Positions 27,381-36,906 of a DNA stretch of 64,000 nt are shown here, piece after piece. Source of the stretch: Maribacter sp. GTDB lineage: Bacteria > Bacteroidota > Bacteroidia > Flavobacteriales > Flavobacteriaceae. The notes under the pieces are model-generated. The model made no database searches. It was not told the origin of the DNA and worked only from the letters and a program-made list of their open reading frames with translations. The stretch spans positions 1-64,000 of the forward strand of contig JAHENB010000006.1 in the NCBI GenBank assembly GCA_024643345.1. The letters run 5' to 3'. The translations under genes were made by a program, and so were the position numbers. Each line of letters begins with the position of its first letter. The first letter of the stretch is position 1.

Positions 27381-28217
27381 TTACAGAGAGGCCAAGAATT
27401 TCATGTTGTGCTGCATGCTTTCAAAAGGCGTGCTCGCATATTCTTCTTGTTCAATAAAGATATGTTTTACCCCTGAAGCTTCCTGAAGCGCCATCATGGC
27501 ACGAATATCCAGACCACCTTTCCCAAATTCGGTACTTTCCTTTTTGGCCATATCCATATCCTTGAGGTGCCATAAAGGAAATCGCCCAGGGAACCTTGTG
27601 AAGTAATCCTTGGGGTCTTTCCCGGCAACGATCACCCAACCGAGGTCTAGTTCCATATGTACCAAACCGGGCTCGGTGTTATCCAAGAGCAGATCGAACA
27701 AAACTTGACCGTTCTCCGATTCAAATTCGTACTCATGGTTGTGGTATCCGAATTTTATGCCCAATTGTCGGCAAGATTCCCCTGCTTTGTTAAATTCTTC
27801 GGCTACTTTTTTATAGTTGTCCGCCGTTTGCCCGTTACTCGGCATGGAGGAGCAGATCAAATATTCCTGTCCCGAAGCCACCGCCTCTTCCATGGTCTTC
27901 TGAAAGTTTTCATCCAAAGCCACGTGCCCGCTCGTTAATTTCATGCCCAACCCATCACAGGTTTGCTTCATTTCAATTGGGGAGAGGCCATAATAGTGTC
28001 CTTTTCCACTCCTTGCCGATTCTATTTCCTTAAAGCCGAGCGATGCGATCTGTTCCAAGGTGCCCATGGCGTCTTTTGCCATTTCATCCCTAAAACTATA
28101 TAATTGTACCCCATAGTTAGGGGAACTTACCGAGCCGAATAGGTCTGAGGGCATCAATAAAGATCCCAAAGCAAATGAACCCGTATGTTTAATAAAATTC
28201 CTTCTTGTGTGCGTCAT
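27381..28217 (-). CDS. Sugar phosphate isomerase/epimerase-like TIM-barrel protein, Tat/Sec-exported
   Basis: TRRNFIKHTGSFALGSLLMPSDLFG; YGVQLYSFRDEMAKDAMGTLEQIASLGFKEIES; FGYHNHEYEF; ELDLGWVIVAGKDPKDYFTRFPGRFPLWHLKDM. Confidence 0.9.
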   Translation of the reverse strand: MTHTRRNFIKHTGSFALGSLLMPSDLFGSVSSPNYGVQLYSFRDEMAKDAMGTLEQIASLGFKEIESARSGKGHYYGLSPIEMKQTCDGLGMKLTSGHVALDENFQKTMEEAVASGQEYLICSSMPSNGQTADNYKKVAEEFNKAGESCRQLGIKFGYHNHEYEFESENGQVLFDLLLDNTEPGLVHMELDLGWVIVAGKDPKDYFTRFPGRFPLWHLKDMDMAKKESTEFGKGGLDIRAMMALQEASGVKHIFIEQEEYASTPFESMQHNMKFLASL

Positions 28218-28222
28218 CCGGT

Positions 28223-29257
28223 TTAGTTTTGTTGTTGGTGTTCCATGCTGTAGTGGGCTTCCAGAAGGTCTTCGGCATAGTCATTGCCAAGGTCCCTTAT
28301 GACCGTATGCACATGGTTGGCGTTGTTCTGTATATTGTCATATTCAATGAGCAGCATGGGACCTTGGATACGATAGTACTGGGCAATTCCCTCCTGTTGG
28401 CCACCTGCCCAGGCGAAGCTTAGTTTTTCCAAGCCCGCTTCGATGATCCTATTCCTGAAAGATTCGGAAAACTCAAAGATATAATTGCCGATATAGACGT
28501 TCAACAATTCCATAAATATTTTCTTTTGGACATCGTCTAAAGCACTGAAGTAAATGCCTTTCTGTTCTATGCCTTCCACTTTCCTTTTATTGGCCGTGAT
28601 GATTTCGGCCGGTGCCTCATCGGAGAATTTGGCCACTTTGAGCTGCTCACCTGTCAACGCATTGACGAGCGCAAATCCCAGTTCCGATTCTTTTTTTAAA
28701 ACCTGCTTGCCGCGCTGCAGGTCTATTTTTACAATGGCGGGATTGGTGCCCATAAATGAGGGTGTTGCCGAAACGATCTTCCCTTGGTCAGAGGTGAAGT
28801 TCATCGAGAGATGATGCCCTTCGAACCGCCAACCCCATGGCTCGGTGGAAGAAGGGGTGCCGAAAATACAAAAATGATAGTTCAGGGGATCTCGTACGGT
28901 ACCATCGGGCATATGAAAACCCTTTTTTTCGATGACGAGCAGCACTTTTTCAAGTTCCCTGATGTCTTGCGCTTTGTCAAAGCCTTCCTTGCTCAAGGAG
29001 GCTTTTAATAGATCGAGGGCCGCTTGGGTTTGTTCCTCGTTGAAGTCATTAAAGGTGGGTCCTTTACGGATTACGGGTATATAGTTCATGTTGAACCGTT
29101 CCGAATCGTCCAATGAAAAAGTCGCGGCGGATCTTAATTCAGTTGGCAAGGTGCTTAAAAAGGCGTTCGCTTTTTCCGAAAGATCTTGGGCGCCTATTTT
29201 TGCCATGACTAACATGCAGGTGGCCAGTAATATTGTTTTAAAAGAATTCATATTCAT
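28223..29257 (-). CDS. DUF3500 domain-containing exported protein
   Basis: NYIPVIRKGPTFNDFNEEQTQAALDLLKASLSKEGF...YHFCIFGTPSSTEPWGWRFEGHHLSMNFTSDQGKIVSATPSFMGTNPA. Confidence 0.85.
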   Translation of the reverse strand: MNMNSFKTILLATCMLVMAKIGAQDLSEKANAFLSTLPTELRSAATFSLDDSERFNMNYIPVIRKGPTFNDFNEEQTQAALDLLKASLSKEGFDKAQDIRELEKVLLVIEKKGFHMPDGTVRDPLNYHFCIFGTPSSTEPWGWRFEGHHLSMNFTSDQGKIVSATPSFMGTNPAIVKIDLQRGKQVLKKESELGFALVNALTGEQLKVAKFSDEAPAEIITANKRKVEGIEQKGIYFSALDDVQKKIFMELLNVYIGNYIFEFSESFRNRIIEAGLEKLSFAWAGGQQEGIAQYYRIQGPMLLIEYDNIQNNANHVHTVIRDLGNDYAEDLLEAHYSMEHQQQN

Positions 29258-29307
29258 TTGATTAGGTGTTGGTTTCTAAATGGGAAATAAGACTTTTGAC
29301 AAAGCGT

Positions 29308-30798
29308 TTATTTCAATCTATAACTTACAAAGGCAATTCTTTGACTATCAGGGGACCAAGAAGGCACATTGATCGTGCCTTGCCCTCCAAAAAGCTTTGC
29401 CATGACCTGGATTTCCCTTGTTTCCAGATCCATCAATCGCAACATCACGTCTTTGTTGGGCGGATGGCTTCCCGAAGGCACTTCGGTGTTGAAGGAGACA
29501 TAAACGATCCATTTCCCATCGGGCGATGGGTGTGCGAACCAATCGTTGTATTCGTCCGTTGTAATCTGTTCTTGGTCGCTTCCATCCGGTTTCATCCTCC
29601 AAATCTGCATGGTGCCGGTGCGATTTGAGTTAAAGTAGATATACTTTCCGTCAGGTGAATAATCGGGGCCATCATCCAACCCTTCCGCACTGGTCAGCCT
29701 GGTTTCTTTCCCGCCTACGGTGGGAACGGTGTATATGTCGTAATTACCATTTCTTTCGGCACAATAGGCCAGGGTTTTTCCGTCAGGGGACCATCCATGC
29801 CAATAGGAGGGGCCAAGTGGCGTGATTTTTTTGGGAAGGCCTCCCGCTATAGGGAGGGAATAGATCAGCGATTTTCCCGTCTCCGTTTGATCACTGATGA
29901 CCAATTGCTTGCCATCTGGCGAAATCCCGTGATCATTATTGATCCTTTTTGCAAAATCTGTGGGAATCAGTTGTGGTTGGCCTCCCGAGGATGGAATTTT
30001 ATACAACAAACCCCCACTATTATAAATCAAGTTTTTTCCGTCGGGAGACCAATTCGGTGCCTCCAAATGGCTTTGGGTATGGTATACCACTTTTCGGTCA
30101 AAGGAACTTATGGGGATGGTTTCCAAAGTACTTTCAACTTTTTTGAGCGAATCGGGTTTTTGGGAAAGCGTTTCTATTACGACATTTGAAAATTTAACGG
30201 TTTCAATAATTTCAGCGTTGTGGGAACAGACTCCCAGACCTACATAAAAAGGTTCCTTGAACGGCAATTTAAATGAGCCTCCAGTGGAGACCAATTGGCC
30301 ATCGGCCAAGGCAAGGCTCATAGATAGGTAGTCCCCTTCCTTCTCGACCCGAATGCGTTTTGGCTTGCTTAGATTTGATTGCACTTCTCTGGTGGGGCCT
30401 CCCGAAACATCCCTGTATTGAATGGACGTAAGTCCGTCGCCATGTACCACGGCATCCGCATATGCCGAATTGGGCTCCAGTCCTTGTCGAATGATCAAAC
30501 ATGCCTTTCGATGGGGATCTACCCCTTCGGTGATCCATTCAATATCAGCCGCCAGGGAAATGTCTCCGGTCATTTTTTTCCAAACAAAATGGAATTCATC
30601 GGTATCGAACCACATATTGGAACCGCTTGCGGATATGGTATAGCTACTATCGGATGGACTAAACCTTAACGATCCCGCTTGTTTTACCGGACCTATATCT
30701 TCGCTGCCCTCAAAATATCCTAAATCGGGAGCTTTTTTGCACGCGTAATGGCCCAAAAAGAGCAAGGCAAGCACATAATATTTGATTGGCGATCTCAT
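29308..30798 (-). CDS. Exported TolB/PD40 propeller protein with N-terminal DUF1349-like domain
   Basis: Repeats [84 protein letters not shown]. Confidence 0.88.
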   Translation of the reverse strand: MRSPIKYYVLALLFLGHYACKKAPDLGYFEGSEDIGPVKQAGSLRFSPSDSSYTISASGSNMWFDTDEFHFVWKKMTGDISLAADIEWITEGVDPHRKACLIIRQGLEPNSAYADAVVHGDGLTSIQYRDVSGGPTREVQSNLSKPKRIRVEKEGDYLSMSLALADGQLVSTGGSFKLPFKEPFYVGLGVCSHNAEIIETVKFSNVVIETLSQKPDSLKKVESTLETIPISSFDRKVVYHTQSHLEAPNWSPDGKNLIYNSGGLLYKIPSSGGQPQLIPTDFAKRINNDHGISPDGKQLVISDQTETGKSLIYSLPIAGGLPKKITPLGPSYWHGWSPDGKTLAYCAERNGNYDIYTVPTVGGKETRLTSAEGLDDGPDYSPDGKYIYFNSNRTGTMQIWRMKPDGSDQEQITTDEYNDWFAHPSPDGKWIVYVSFNTEVPSGSHPPNKDVMLRLMDLETREIQVMAKLFGGQGTINVPSWSPDSQRIAFVSYRLK

Positions 30799-30972
30799 TG
30801 TTTCCTGAATAGTTTAGCTACCATAATCGGCTCTCAAAGAGAAAGGTATGATTTTGGTACTTAAATGTAACTAAAATTTCCTAAAGCAGCACTTCCAAGT
30901 AGCAATGATGTGCTGTGCCGTGCAATTCGCGGTCAGCAAACAAAAAATGATACGCTTCAAGCGGGGTATTCG

Positions 30973-30980
30973 TACTTTTG
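30973..30980 (+). promoter_or_regulatory. Candidate -7 box (TACTTTTG) for mazG
   Basis: TACTTTTG 15 bp before ATG 30996; matches TAnnTTTG. Confidence 0.45.
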
Positions 30981-30995
30981 TTCAAAACAAAATTA

Positions 30996-31772
30996 ATGAA
31001 CACAAGGGAAGCCCAATTAAAAGCCTTTGATCGATTACTCACCATTATGGATGAACTTCGCGCCCAATGCCCTTGGGACAAGAAGCAGACCATGCAGACC
31101 TTAAGGCATTTGACCATAGAAGAGACCTATGAATTGGGGGATGCCATTCTTGAAAACGATTTGCAGGAAGTGAAAAAAGAGTTGGGAGATGTTTTGCTCC
31201 ATCTTGTATTTTATGCCAAAATCGGTAGTGAAACAGATCATTTTGATATTGGCGATGTGTGCAATACGATCTGTGACAAACTTATTCATAGACATCCACA
31301 TATTTATGGTGATGTGGTCGTTGCCGATGAAGAAGAGGTAAAGCGAAATTGGGAGAACATAAAACTTAAAGAAGGTAAAAAAAGCGTCTTGGAAGGCGTT
31401 CCTTTAGGTTTACCAGCTTTGGTGAAAGCCAATCGCATTCAGGACAAAGTCGCGGGTGTCGGCTTCGATTGGGAAAAACCTGAACAGGTTTGGGAAAAGG
31501 TACAAGAGGAATTGCAGGAATTGCAAATGGAAATCGATCAGGGCGATTCCGATAAAATGGAAGCGGAATATGGCGATGTGCTTTTCTCCATGGTAAATTA
31601 TGCCCGTTTTTTGAATATTGATCCCGAAAACGCTTTGGAACGTACCAATAAGAAATTTATGAAACGGTTCTCACATCTGGAAAAGAGAGCCAAGGAAATG
31701 GGAAAATCCCTCAAAGAAATGACACTGTCCGAGATGGACGTCTTTTGGAACGAAGCCAAATTACTTCCATGA
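30996..31772 (+). CDS. mazG: Nucleoside triphosphate pyrophosphohydrolase
   Basis: AFDRLLTIMDELRAQCPWDKKQTMQTLRHLTIEETYELGDAI, KKELGDVLLHLVFYAKIG, KLIHRHPHIYGDV. Confidence 0.96.
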   Translation: MNTREAQLKAFDRLLTIMDELRAQCPWDKKQTMQTLRHLTIEETYELGDAILENDLQEVKKELGDVLLHLVFYAKIGSETDHFDIGDVCNTICDKLIHRHPHIYGDVVVADEEEVKRNWENIKLKEGKKSVLEGVPLGLPALVKANRIQDKVAGVGFDWEKPEQVWEKVQEELQELQMEIDQGDSDKMEAEYGDVLFSMVNYARFLNIDPENALERTNKKFMKRFSHLEKRAKEMGKSLKEMTLSEMDVFWNEAKLLP

Positions 31773-31828
31773 ACTTCATATGGGTTTAAGTTTGTGATCC
31801 AAAACCTAAGAGGCGGCTTCGGCAGAAT

Positions 31829-32332
31829 TTATTTGTCTGTTGGCACGAATTTCAAGGCAACCCCATTGATGCAATGTCTTTGACCGGTGGTCGCACTGGG
31901 GCCATCATCGAATACGTGCCCTAAATGCCCGCCACAAACGGCGCAATGTTCCTCGGTACGTTTATATCCAATTTTATAGTCAACATCATAAGCGACATTT
32001 CCAGGTATTTCCCGGTCAAAACTTGGCCAACCGGTACCGGAATCGAATTTATGTTCACTTTTAAACAGTTCAGTACCGCAAGCGGCACAAACGTAGACCC
32101 CTTTTTTCTTGTTGTCGAGCAAGTCACTTGAAAAGGCATTTTCGGTCGCTGCTTTTCTAAGCACATAAAACTGCTCCGGGGTCAACTCTTTCTGCCATTC
32201 CGCTTCGGTTTTGGTCACCTTGTAGCTTGCTGCCGCCTCATCGGAGTTTTCCACGGCCATTTTCTTATTCTGCGAATTCCCTTGACACCCCGCCAAAACA
32301 ATGCAGAATACCAATACCAATTTCTTGTTCAT
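31829..32332 (-). CDS. msrB: Peptide-methionine (R)-S-oxide reductase, lipoprotein form
   Basis: CAACGTELFKSEHKFDSGTGWPSFDREIPGNVAYDVDYKIGYKRTEEHCAVCGGHLGHVFDDGP; MNKKLVLVFCIVLAGC lipobox from ATG 32332. Confidence 0.96.
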   Translation of the reverse strand: MNKKLVLVFCIVLAGCQGNSQNKKMAVENSDEAAASYKVTKTEAEWQKELTPEQFYVLRKAATENAFSSDLLDNKKKGVYVCAACGTELFKSEHKFDSGTGWPSFDREIPGNVAYDVDYKIGYKRTEEHCAVCGGHLGHVFDDGPSATTGQRHCINGVALKFVPTDK

Positions 32333-32397
32333 CCCAATTTTTTTTATTTCGTCGACCTTTACCATTGTTCCTTTCAAATGTATCCCATTTTTTATCA

Positions 32398-32430
32398 TTA
32401 AAAAACCCTGCCTACAATAAGTAGACAGGG
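32398..32430 (-). terminator. Rho-independent terminator of the collagen-like lipoprotein gene
   Basis: Minus strand: CCCTGtCTACttattGTAGgCAGGG followed by TTTTTT. Confidence 0.8.
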
Positions 32431-32453
32431 TATAATGTTTTTTTCGAACAAGT

Positions 32454-33011
32454 TTAGTCCAATTTTATTTTTTGCACCTCGTTCTCTTGGACACCCAAGG
32501 CCTGCATTACCGAATTGATGTTCGATTTGTCCAATTTTGAACCAATACCAAACTCTGCAGGCAACACCGCAATCCGAAAAATTTGATTATCGGTGTCCCC
32601 TGTTGGAAGGGTGGCCAAATCGAAATCGGCTTCAAGGAACAGGCTAACGTCAAAAAAGGTATAGTCGTAATTGTATTGCAGCAAACCTTGATTCAAAATT
32701 CTGGTTTGGGGCATCAGCCGCCATATGTCCACTGGATCGCCATTGCCGTCGGTGGTCTGTTCCCAAAGCAGGTATACCAGAACCACATCGGTTTCGAAAA
32801 CTTCGATCGATTGCGGAAACTCGAAGAAAATCGAATAACCGTTCTGTGCGGTAAAATCGCCCTCGATATCGATTACTTTGCCCAAAATGTTGATTCCGTC
32901 CTGACCGTCAACGCCGTCAAAACCATCATAGCCAGGAGGTCCTTGCGGACCTTCGCATGATATAAAAAATAGCGTTAACAATGCGCCTAAAATAAGTGTT
33001 GCTTTTTTCAT
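32454..33011 (-). CDS. Lipoprotein with short collagen-like G-X-Y segment
   Basis: MKKATLILGALLTLFFISCEGPQGPPGYDGFDGVDGQDGINILGKVIDIEGDF: lipobox then seven G-X-Y triplets. ATG 33011 preferred over the ORF-track start. Confidence 0.85.
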   Translation of the reverse strand: MKKATLILGALLTLFFISCEGPQGPPGYDGFDGVDGQDGINILGKVIDIEGDFTAQNGYSIFFEFPQSIEVFETDVVLVYLLWEQTTDGNGDPVDIWRLMPQTRILNQGLLQYNYDYTFFDVSLFLEADFDLATLPTGDTDNQIFRIAVLPAEFGIGSKLDKSNINSVMQALGVQENEVQKIKLD

Positions 33012-33197
33012 AAGAATGAATTTAGTGAATTGGTGCCGATTTAGAAACGGTTTATATTTCAATTTGTTTTCAAAAAGTGTTCCAAAAATTGATTTTGATA
33101 AATTATTAATGGCCAGGGCCCGTAAAAATATTGGTTTATGGTATCTTATTATTAGGGTTATTTTCCTATTTTTAACGAAACCAATCAATCAATAATT

Positions 33198-35135
33198 ATG
33201 CTGAAACAACAGCGGGTGGTCATTGAAAATGTTTCGCCGCAGCTCCAAGGAGGAGCTTTTTTCATTAAAAGGGTAGTAGGGGAAGAGGTACGGGTTTTTG
33301 CTGACGTATTCGGTGATGGCCATGATGTGATTCAAGTAGAGGTCCTGATCAAACATGAAAAATCAAAGCAGTTCAGTGCGGTGCGGATGGTTCATTTGGG
33401 CGAAGATGTCTTCGAAAGTGCCTTTACAGTTGAAAAACAGGGTTTTTATGACTACAAAATACAGGGGTGGATAGATCATCCGCTCAATTGGCAACATGGA
33501 ATCATTGCCAAACTCAATGATGGTCAAAAGGTCTCCAGCGAGCTGCTGGACGGCGTACAATATTTAAAATACCTCTTGAAGACGGTGCCGGCCAAATCGA
33601 AGCGATATCTCGAAAGGGCAATCTATATTTTTGGCGATGAAACGTATTACAAGGAAGCCATCGGCGTAGCAACTTCCGAACATCTGCACCATCTTTTCCT
33701 TGAATTCCCGCAGCGCACCCTGGCCAATACCAGTAAAACCTATCAGGTTTATGTAGATCGAAAAAAAGCCAGTTTTAGTACCTGGTATGAGTTTTTTCCA
33801 AGGTCTGCCTCTTTGGAGCATGGAAAGCATGGCACTTTCAACGACTGTGAGCGTCTTTTGCCCAGAGTAGCGGAGATGGGATTCGATGTTTTGTACTTTC
33901 CGCCCATCCATCCCATAGGTGAAGTCAATAGAAAAGGAAAAAACAATGCTACCAAAGCGAATGAAGGCGACTCCGGCGTTCCTTGGGCCATAGGGTCCAA
34001 GAAAGGGGGACATAAATCGATACATCCCGAACTGGGAACCGAAGCGGAATTCAGGGAATTGGTGGCCAAGGCGAAAAAAATGGGTATTGAAATCGCCATG
34101 GATCTGGCCTTTCAGGCCGCTCCCGATCATCCCTATATCACCGAACATCCCGAATGGTTCAGGAAACGACCCGATGGCACGATCCAGTACGCCGAGAATC
34201 CGCCCAAAAAATATCAGGATATCGTTAATTTCTATTTTGAATCCCCTGCCTATAAAGCCCTTTGGACCGAACTTTTAAACGTTACCCTGCATTGGGTAAA
34301 ATGCGGTGTTACCATTTTTAGGGTCGACAACCCACATACCAAGCCTTATTTTTTCTGGAATTGGCTAATCGCGGAAGTAAAGAAAAAACATCCCGACGTT
34401 CTTTTTTTGGCGGAAGCTTTTTCCCGGCCCAAAGTAATGCAGCAGTTGGCCAAACAAGGATTTTCGCAGTCCTATACTTATTTTACCTGGCGTGTAAGCA
34501 AGGACGATCTCATCGAATACGTTACCGAACTCACCCAATCGGAAATGAAGGAATATTACAGGCCCAATTTTTGGCCCAATACCCCTGATATCAACCCGTA
34601 CCACCTTCAAGGCGCGAACGATGCCATGCATTTGGCCAGATATGCGCTAGCGGCTACCCTTTGTGGCAACCTTGGTATCTATGGCCCTGTGTTCGAATAT
34701 CTGGTGTCGGACGCCCTTCCGGCAAGGGAAGAATACCTGAATTCGGAGAAATATGAGGTAAAACATTGGGACTGGACCAAGGAAAATAAACTTACGTATG
34801 TCATCGGACTGATCAACGCCATACGCAAAGAACATCCTTCCTTACAGCAAACGAACAACATTCGATTTTGTGCTCTTGAAAATGAAAATTTGATAGCCTA
34901 TCACAAATGGGACGATAATCGATCGGATGAAACTTTGATCATCATCAACCTGGATTCACATCATGTGCAAACAGGGATGGTACAATTGCCCATGGATGTT
35001 TTGGGAATGTACCACGGTCAGTCGATCCAACTATACGATTTGATAACCAATAATGGTTACATTTGGAACTCGGAATGGAATTATGTGGAAATAAGTCCTT
35101 CATTGCCGTTCCATATCTTTCATATCAGAAAATAA
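33198..35135 (+). CDS. glgE: Alpha-1,4-glucan:maltose-1-phosphate maltosyltransferase
   Basis: VVIENVSPQLQGGAFFIKRVVGEEVRVFADVFGDGHD; MGFDVLYFPPIHPIGEVNRKGKNN; TIFRVDNPHTKPYFFWNWLI; FLAEAFSRPKVM; GANDAMHLARYALAATLCGNLGIYGPVFE. Confidence 0.94.
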   Translation: MLKQQRVVIENVSPQLQGGAFFIKRVVGEEVRVFADVFGDGHDVIQVEVLIKHEKSKQFSAVRMVHLGEDVFESAFTVEKQGFYDYKIQGWIDHPLNWQHGIIAKLNDGQKVSSELLDGVQYLKYLLKTVPAKSKRYLERAIYIFGDETYYKEAIGVATSEHLHHLFLEFPQRTLANTSKTYQVYVDRKKASFSTWYEFFPRSASLEHGKHGTFNDCERLLPRVAEMGFDVLYFPPIHPIGEVNRKGKNNATKANEGDSGVPWAIGSKKGGHKSIHPELGTEAEFRELVAKAKKMGIEIAMDLAFQAAPDHPYITEHPEWFRKRPDGTIQYAENPPKKYQDIVNFYFESPAYKALWTELLNVTLHWVKCGVTIFRVDNPHTKPYFFWNWLIAEVKKKHPDVLFLAEAFSRPKVMQQLAKQGFSQSYTYFTWRVSKDDLIEYVTELTQSEMKEYYRPNFWPNTPDINPYHLQGANDAMHLARYALAATLCGNLGIYGPVFEYLVSDALPAREEYLNSEKYEVKHWDWTKENKLTYVIGLINAIRKEHPSLQQTNNIRFCALENENLIAYHKWDDNRSDETLIIINLDSHHVQTGMVQLPMDVLGMYHGQSIQLYDLITNNGYIWNSEWNYVEISPSLPFHIFHIRK

Positions 35136-35137
35136 CT

Positions 35138-36772
35138 ATGCCGAAGAAAAAGCAGGAAACCCTATTGCAGCCCCCCTACGTATTTGACGTGGGATGGGAA
35201 GCGTTGCTCGATGACCCCGCTTTTATAAAGGTTTTCCTATCTGAGGTTTTGGAAGATTATATCCTTAGACAGCGCTGGTATGGGGGTAAATCGAGCAAAC
35301 TAAAATATATTGAGCTACATCAGTATTTCAGGATACAACAGCATGACGAACTCTATTATGGGCTGCTCTTGGAAGTGAATTTTGAAGAAGCCTTTTACCA
35401 ACATTATTTTTTGCCGATCGCCTTTGTTTCAGACGAATCTTTTGCGCAAAAGGATCGTATATTGTCATTAAGTATAGAGGGCCAAAGCGGTTTTATCATT
35501 GATGCCACGAATTTGGAAGCCTTTAGAAAATTGGTCTTTGAACGCATTCTCACTTCCCTGCCCAACGACAAAACCTCGGTAAGGTACCATAGAAGTACCT
35601 TGTTCTCGGATACCGCTTACATTTCATCGCGGTTTATGGGGTTGGAACAAAGCAACACTTCCATTATCTATAATGATAATTCTGTGATCAAATTTTTTAG
35701 AAGGATTTATGCCGATAAGAACCCTGATTTTGAAATGAGCCAGTTTCTTTCAGAAAAAAAAGGTTTCAAAAACATCCCTGCTTATTTGGGAAGTATCAGC
35801 TTTATCGATAAGGACAATGATAATATTACCATAGCCCTGCTGCAGCAATTGGTGCCCAACCAGGGCGATGCTTGGGAATTCATGCTTAAAGAGGTCGATA
35901 AGGTGTTCCGAAACCTGGAGAACAAACATATCAAGGTTTCGCAACTGCCCACAACCCAAATGTTCCAAAGGTTGCAAATCAAAGATGTACCGCCCGAGAT
36001 TATCGATTGGGCAGGCTTGAGTATTTTTTTGAAGCTACAGGTCATGGCCCGCCGTACTGCAGAAATGCATGTGGCCTTGGGTTCAGAATTTGAGGACACC
36101 GCTTTTACCCCCAAGCATTTCAACAGCGATTATGAGGTATGGCTTAAAAATCGGTTGTTGTACCAGTTCCAGAACCGTTTGAACAGTGTGGAGAACAACC
36201 TTCACAAATTGAAAGGCCGGGCGGCCGATTTGGTCAAAGAGTTTATGGAACGCAAAAATGAGATCAGAAGGCGCTTTGTTGCTTTCGATTGGACAAAACT
36301 GAAGGGGGAAAGAATAAGGGTGCACGGTGACTTTCATCTGGGCCAGATTTTGGTGAAGGACGATGATTTTTATCTTTTGGATTTTGAGGGCGAGCCGGAG
36401 AGCACCATTCGAGATCGAAAGGTAAAACACCCACCATTAAAAGATGTTGCCGGCATCTTTAGATCGTTCCATTATGCCATCTATGCCACCATTTTCAACA
36501 ATGGCGACAAATATCCCTATACACAGGAAGAACTTTTCAAGGCTGGCGAGGTACTTTACAAATTTTTTATTGGCGTATTTCTGGAATCCTATGTGACTCT
36601 GATCCAGGAAAATAACCTGAATATCGGCTACCATCAGGAAAGAATATTTATTTTAAAATATTGTATGTTGGAAAAGGCCGTTTATGAGCTGGGTTATGAA
36701 ATGAACTCGCGTCCCAGTTGGGCGGTAATTCCGTTGGAAGGTATTTTGGGCATCATCAATGACAAGAATTAA
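35138..36772 (+). CDS. Maltokinase (Mak/Pep2-like)
   Basis: RQRWYGGKSSKLKYIELHQYFRI; RIRVHGDFHLGQILVKDDDFYLLDFEGEPESTIRDRKVKHPPLKDVAGIFRSFHYA. ATG 35138, two bp after the glgE stop. Confidence 0.9.
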   Translation: MPKKKQETLLQPPYVFDVGWEALLDDPAFIKVFLSEVLEDYILRQRWYGGKSSKLKYIELHQYFRIQQHDELYYGLLLEVNFEEAFYQHYFLPIAFVSDESFAQKDRILSLSIEGQSGFIIDATNLEAFRKLVFERILTSLPNDKTSVRYHRSTLFSDTAYISSRFMGLEQSNTSIIYNDNSVIKFFRRIYADKNPDFEMSQFLSEKKGFKNIPAYLGSISFIDKDNDNITIALLQQLVPNQGDAWEFMLKEVDKVFRNLENKHIKVSQLPTTQMFQRLQIKDVPPEIIDWAGLSIFLKLQVMARRTAEMHVALGSEFEDTAFTPKHFNSDYEVWLKNRLLYQFQNRLNSVENNLHKLKGRAADLVKEFMERKNEIRRRFVAFDWTKLKGERIRVHGDFHLGQILVKDDDFYLLDFEGEPESTIRDRKVKHPPLKDVAGIFRSFHYAIYATIFNNGDKYPYTQEELFKAGEVLYKFFIGVFLESYVTLIQENNLNIGYHQERIFILKYCMLEKAVYELGYEMNSRPSWAVIPLEGILGIINDKN

Positions 36773-36815
36773 AGTGTATGCAATACATTTTTGGCTATTA
36801 TCATTGGGCCGGGCG

Positions 36816-36823
36816 TATTTTTG
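36816..36823 (+). promoter_or_regulatory. Candidate -7 box (TATTTTTG) for glgB, with TTTG at 36790-36793
   Basis: TTTG-N22-TATTTTTG in the 134-bp mak-glgB intergenic region. Confidence 0.5.
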
Positions 36824-36906
36824 AAATTATCGGTTTTTGCTTTTGCGGCTTACCAAAAAAGGATCTTTAAAAACAATTTATTCAAAATAGTATCAAACAA
36901 GAAATC

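Noticed and set aside
33564-34148. 194-aa minus-strand ORF inside glgE
   Set aside because: Antisense shadow ORF over a confident GlgE coding region.
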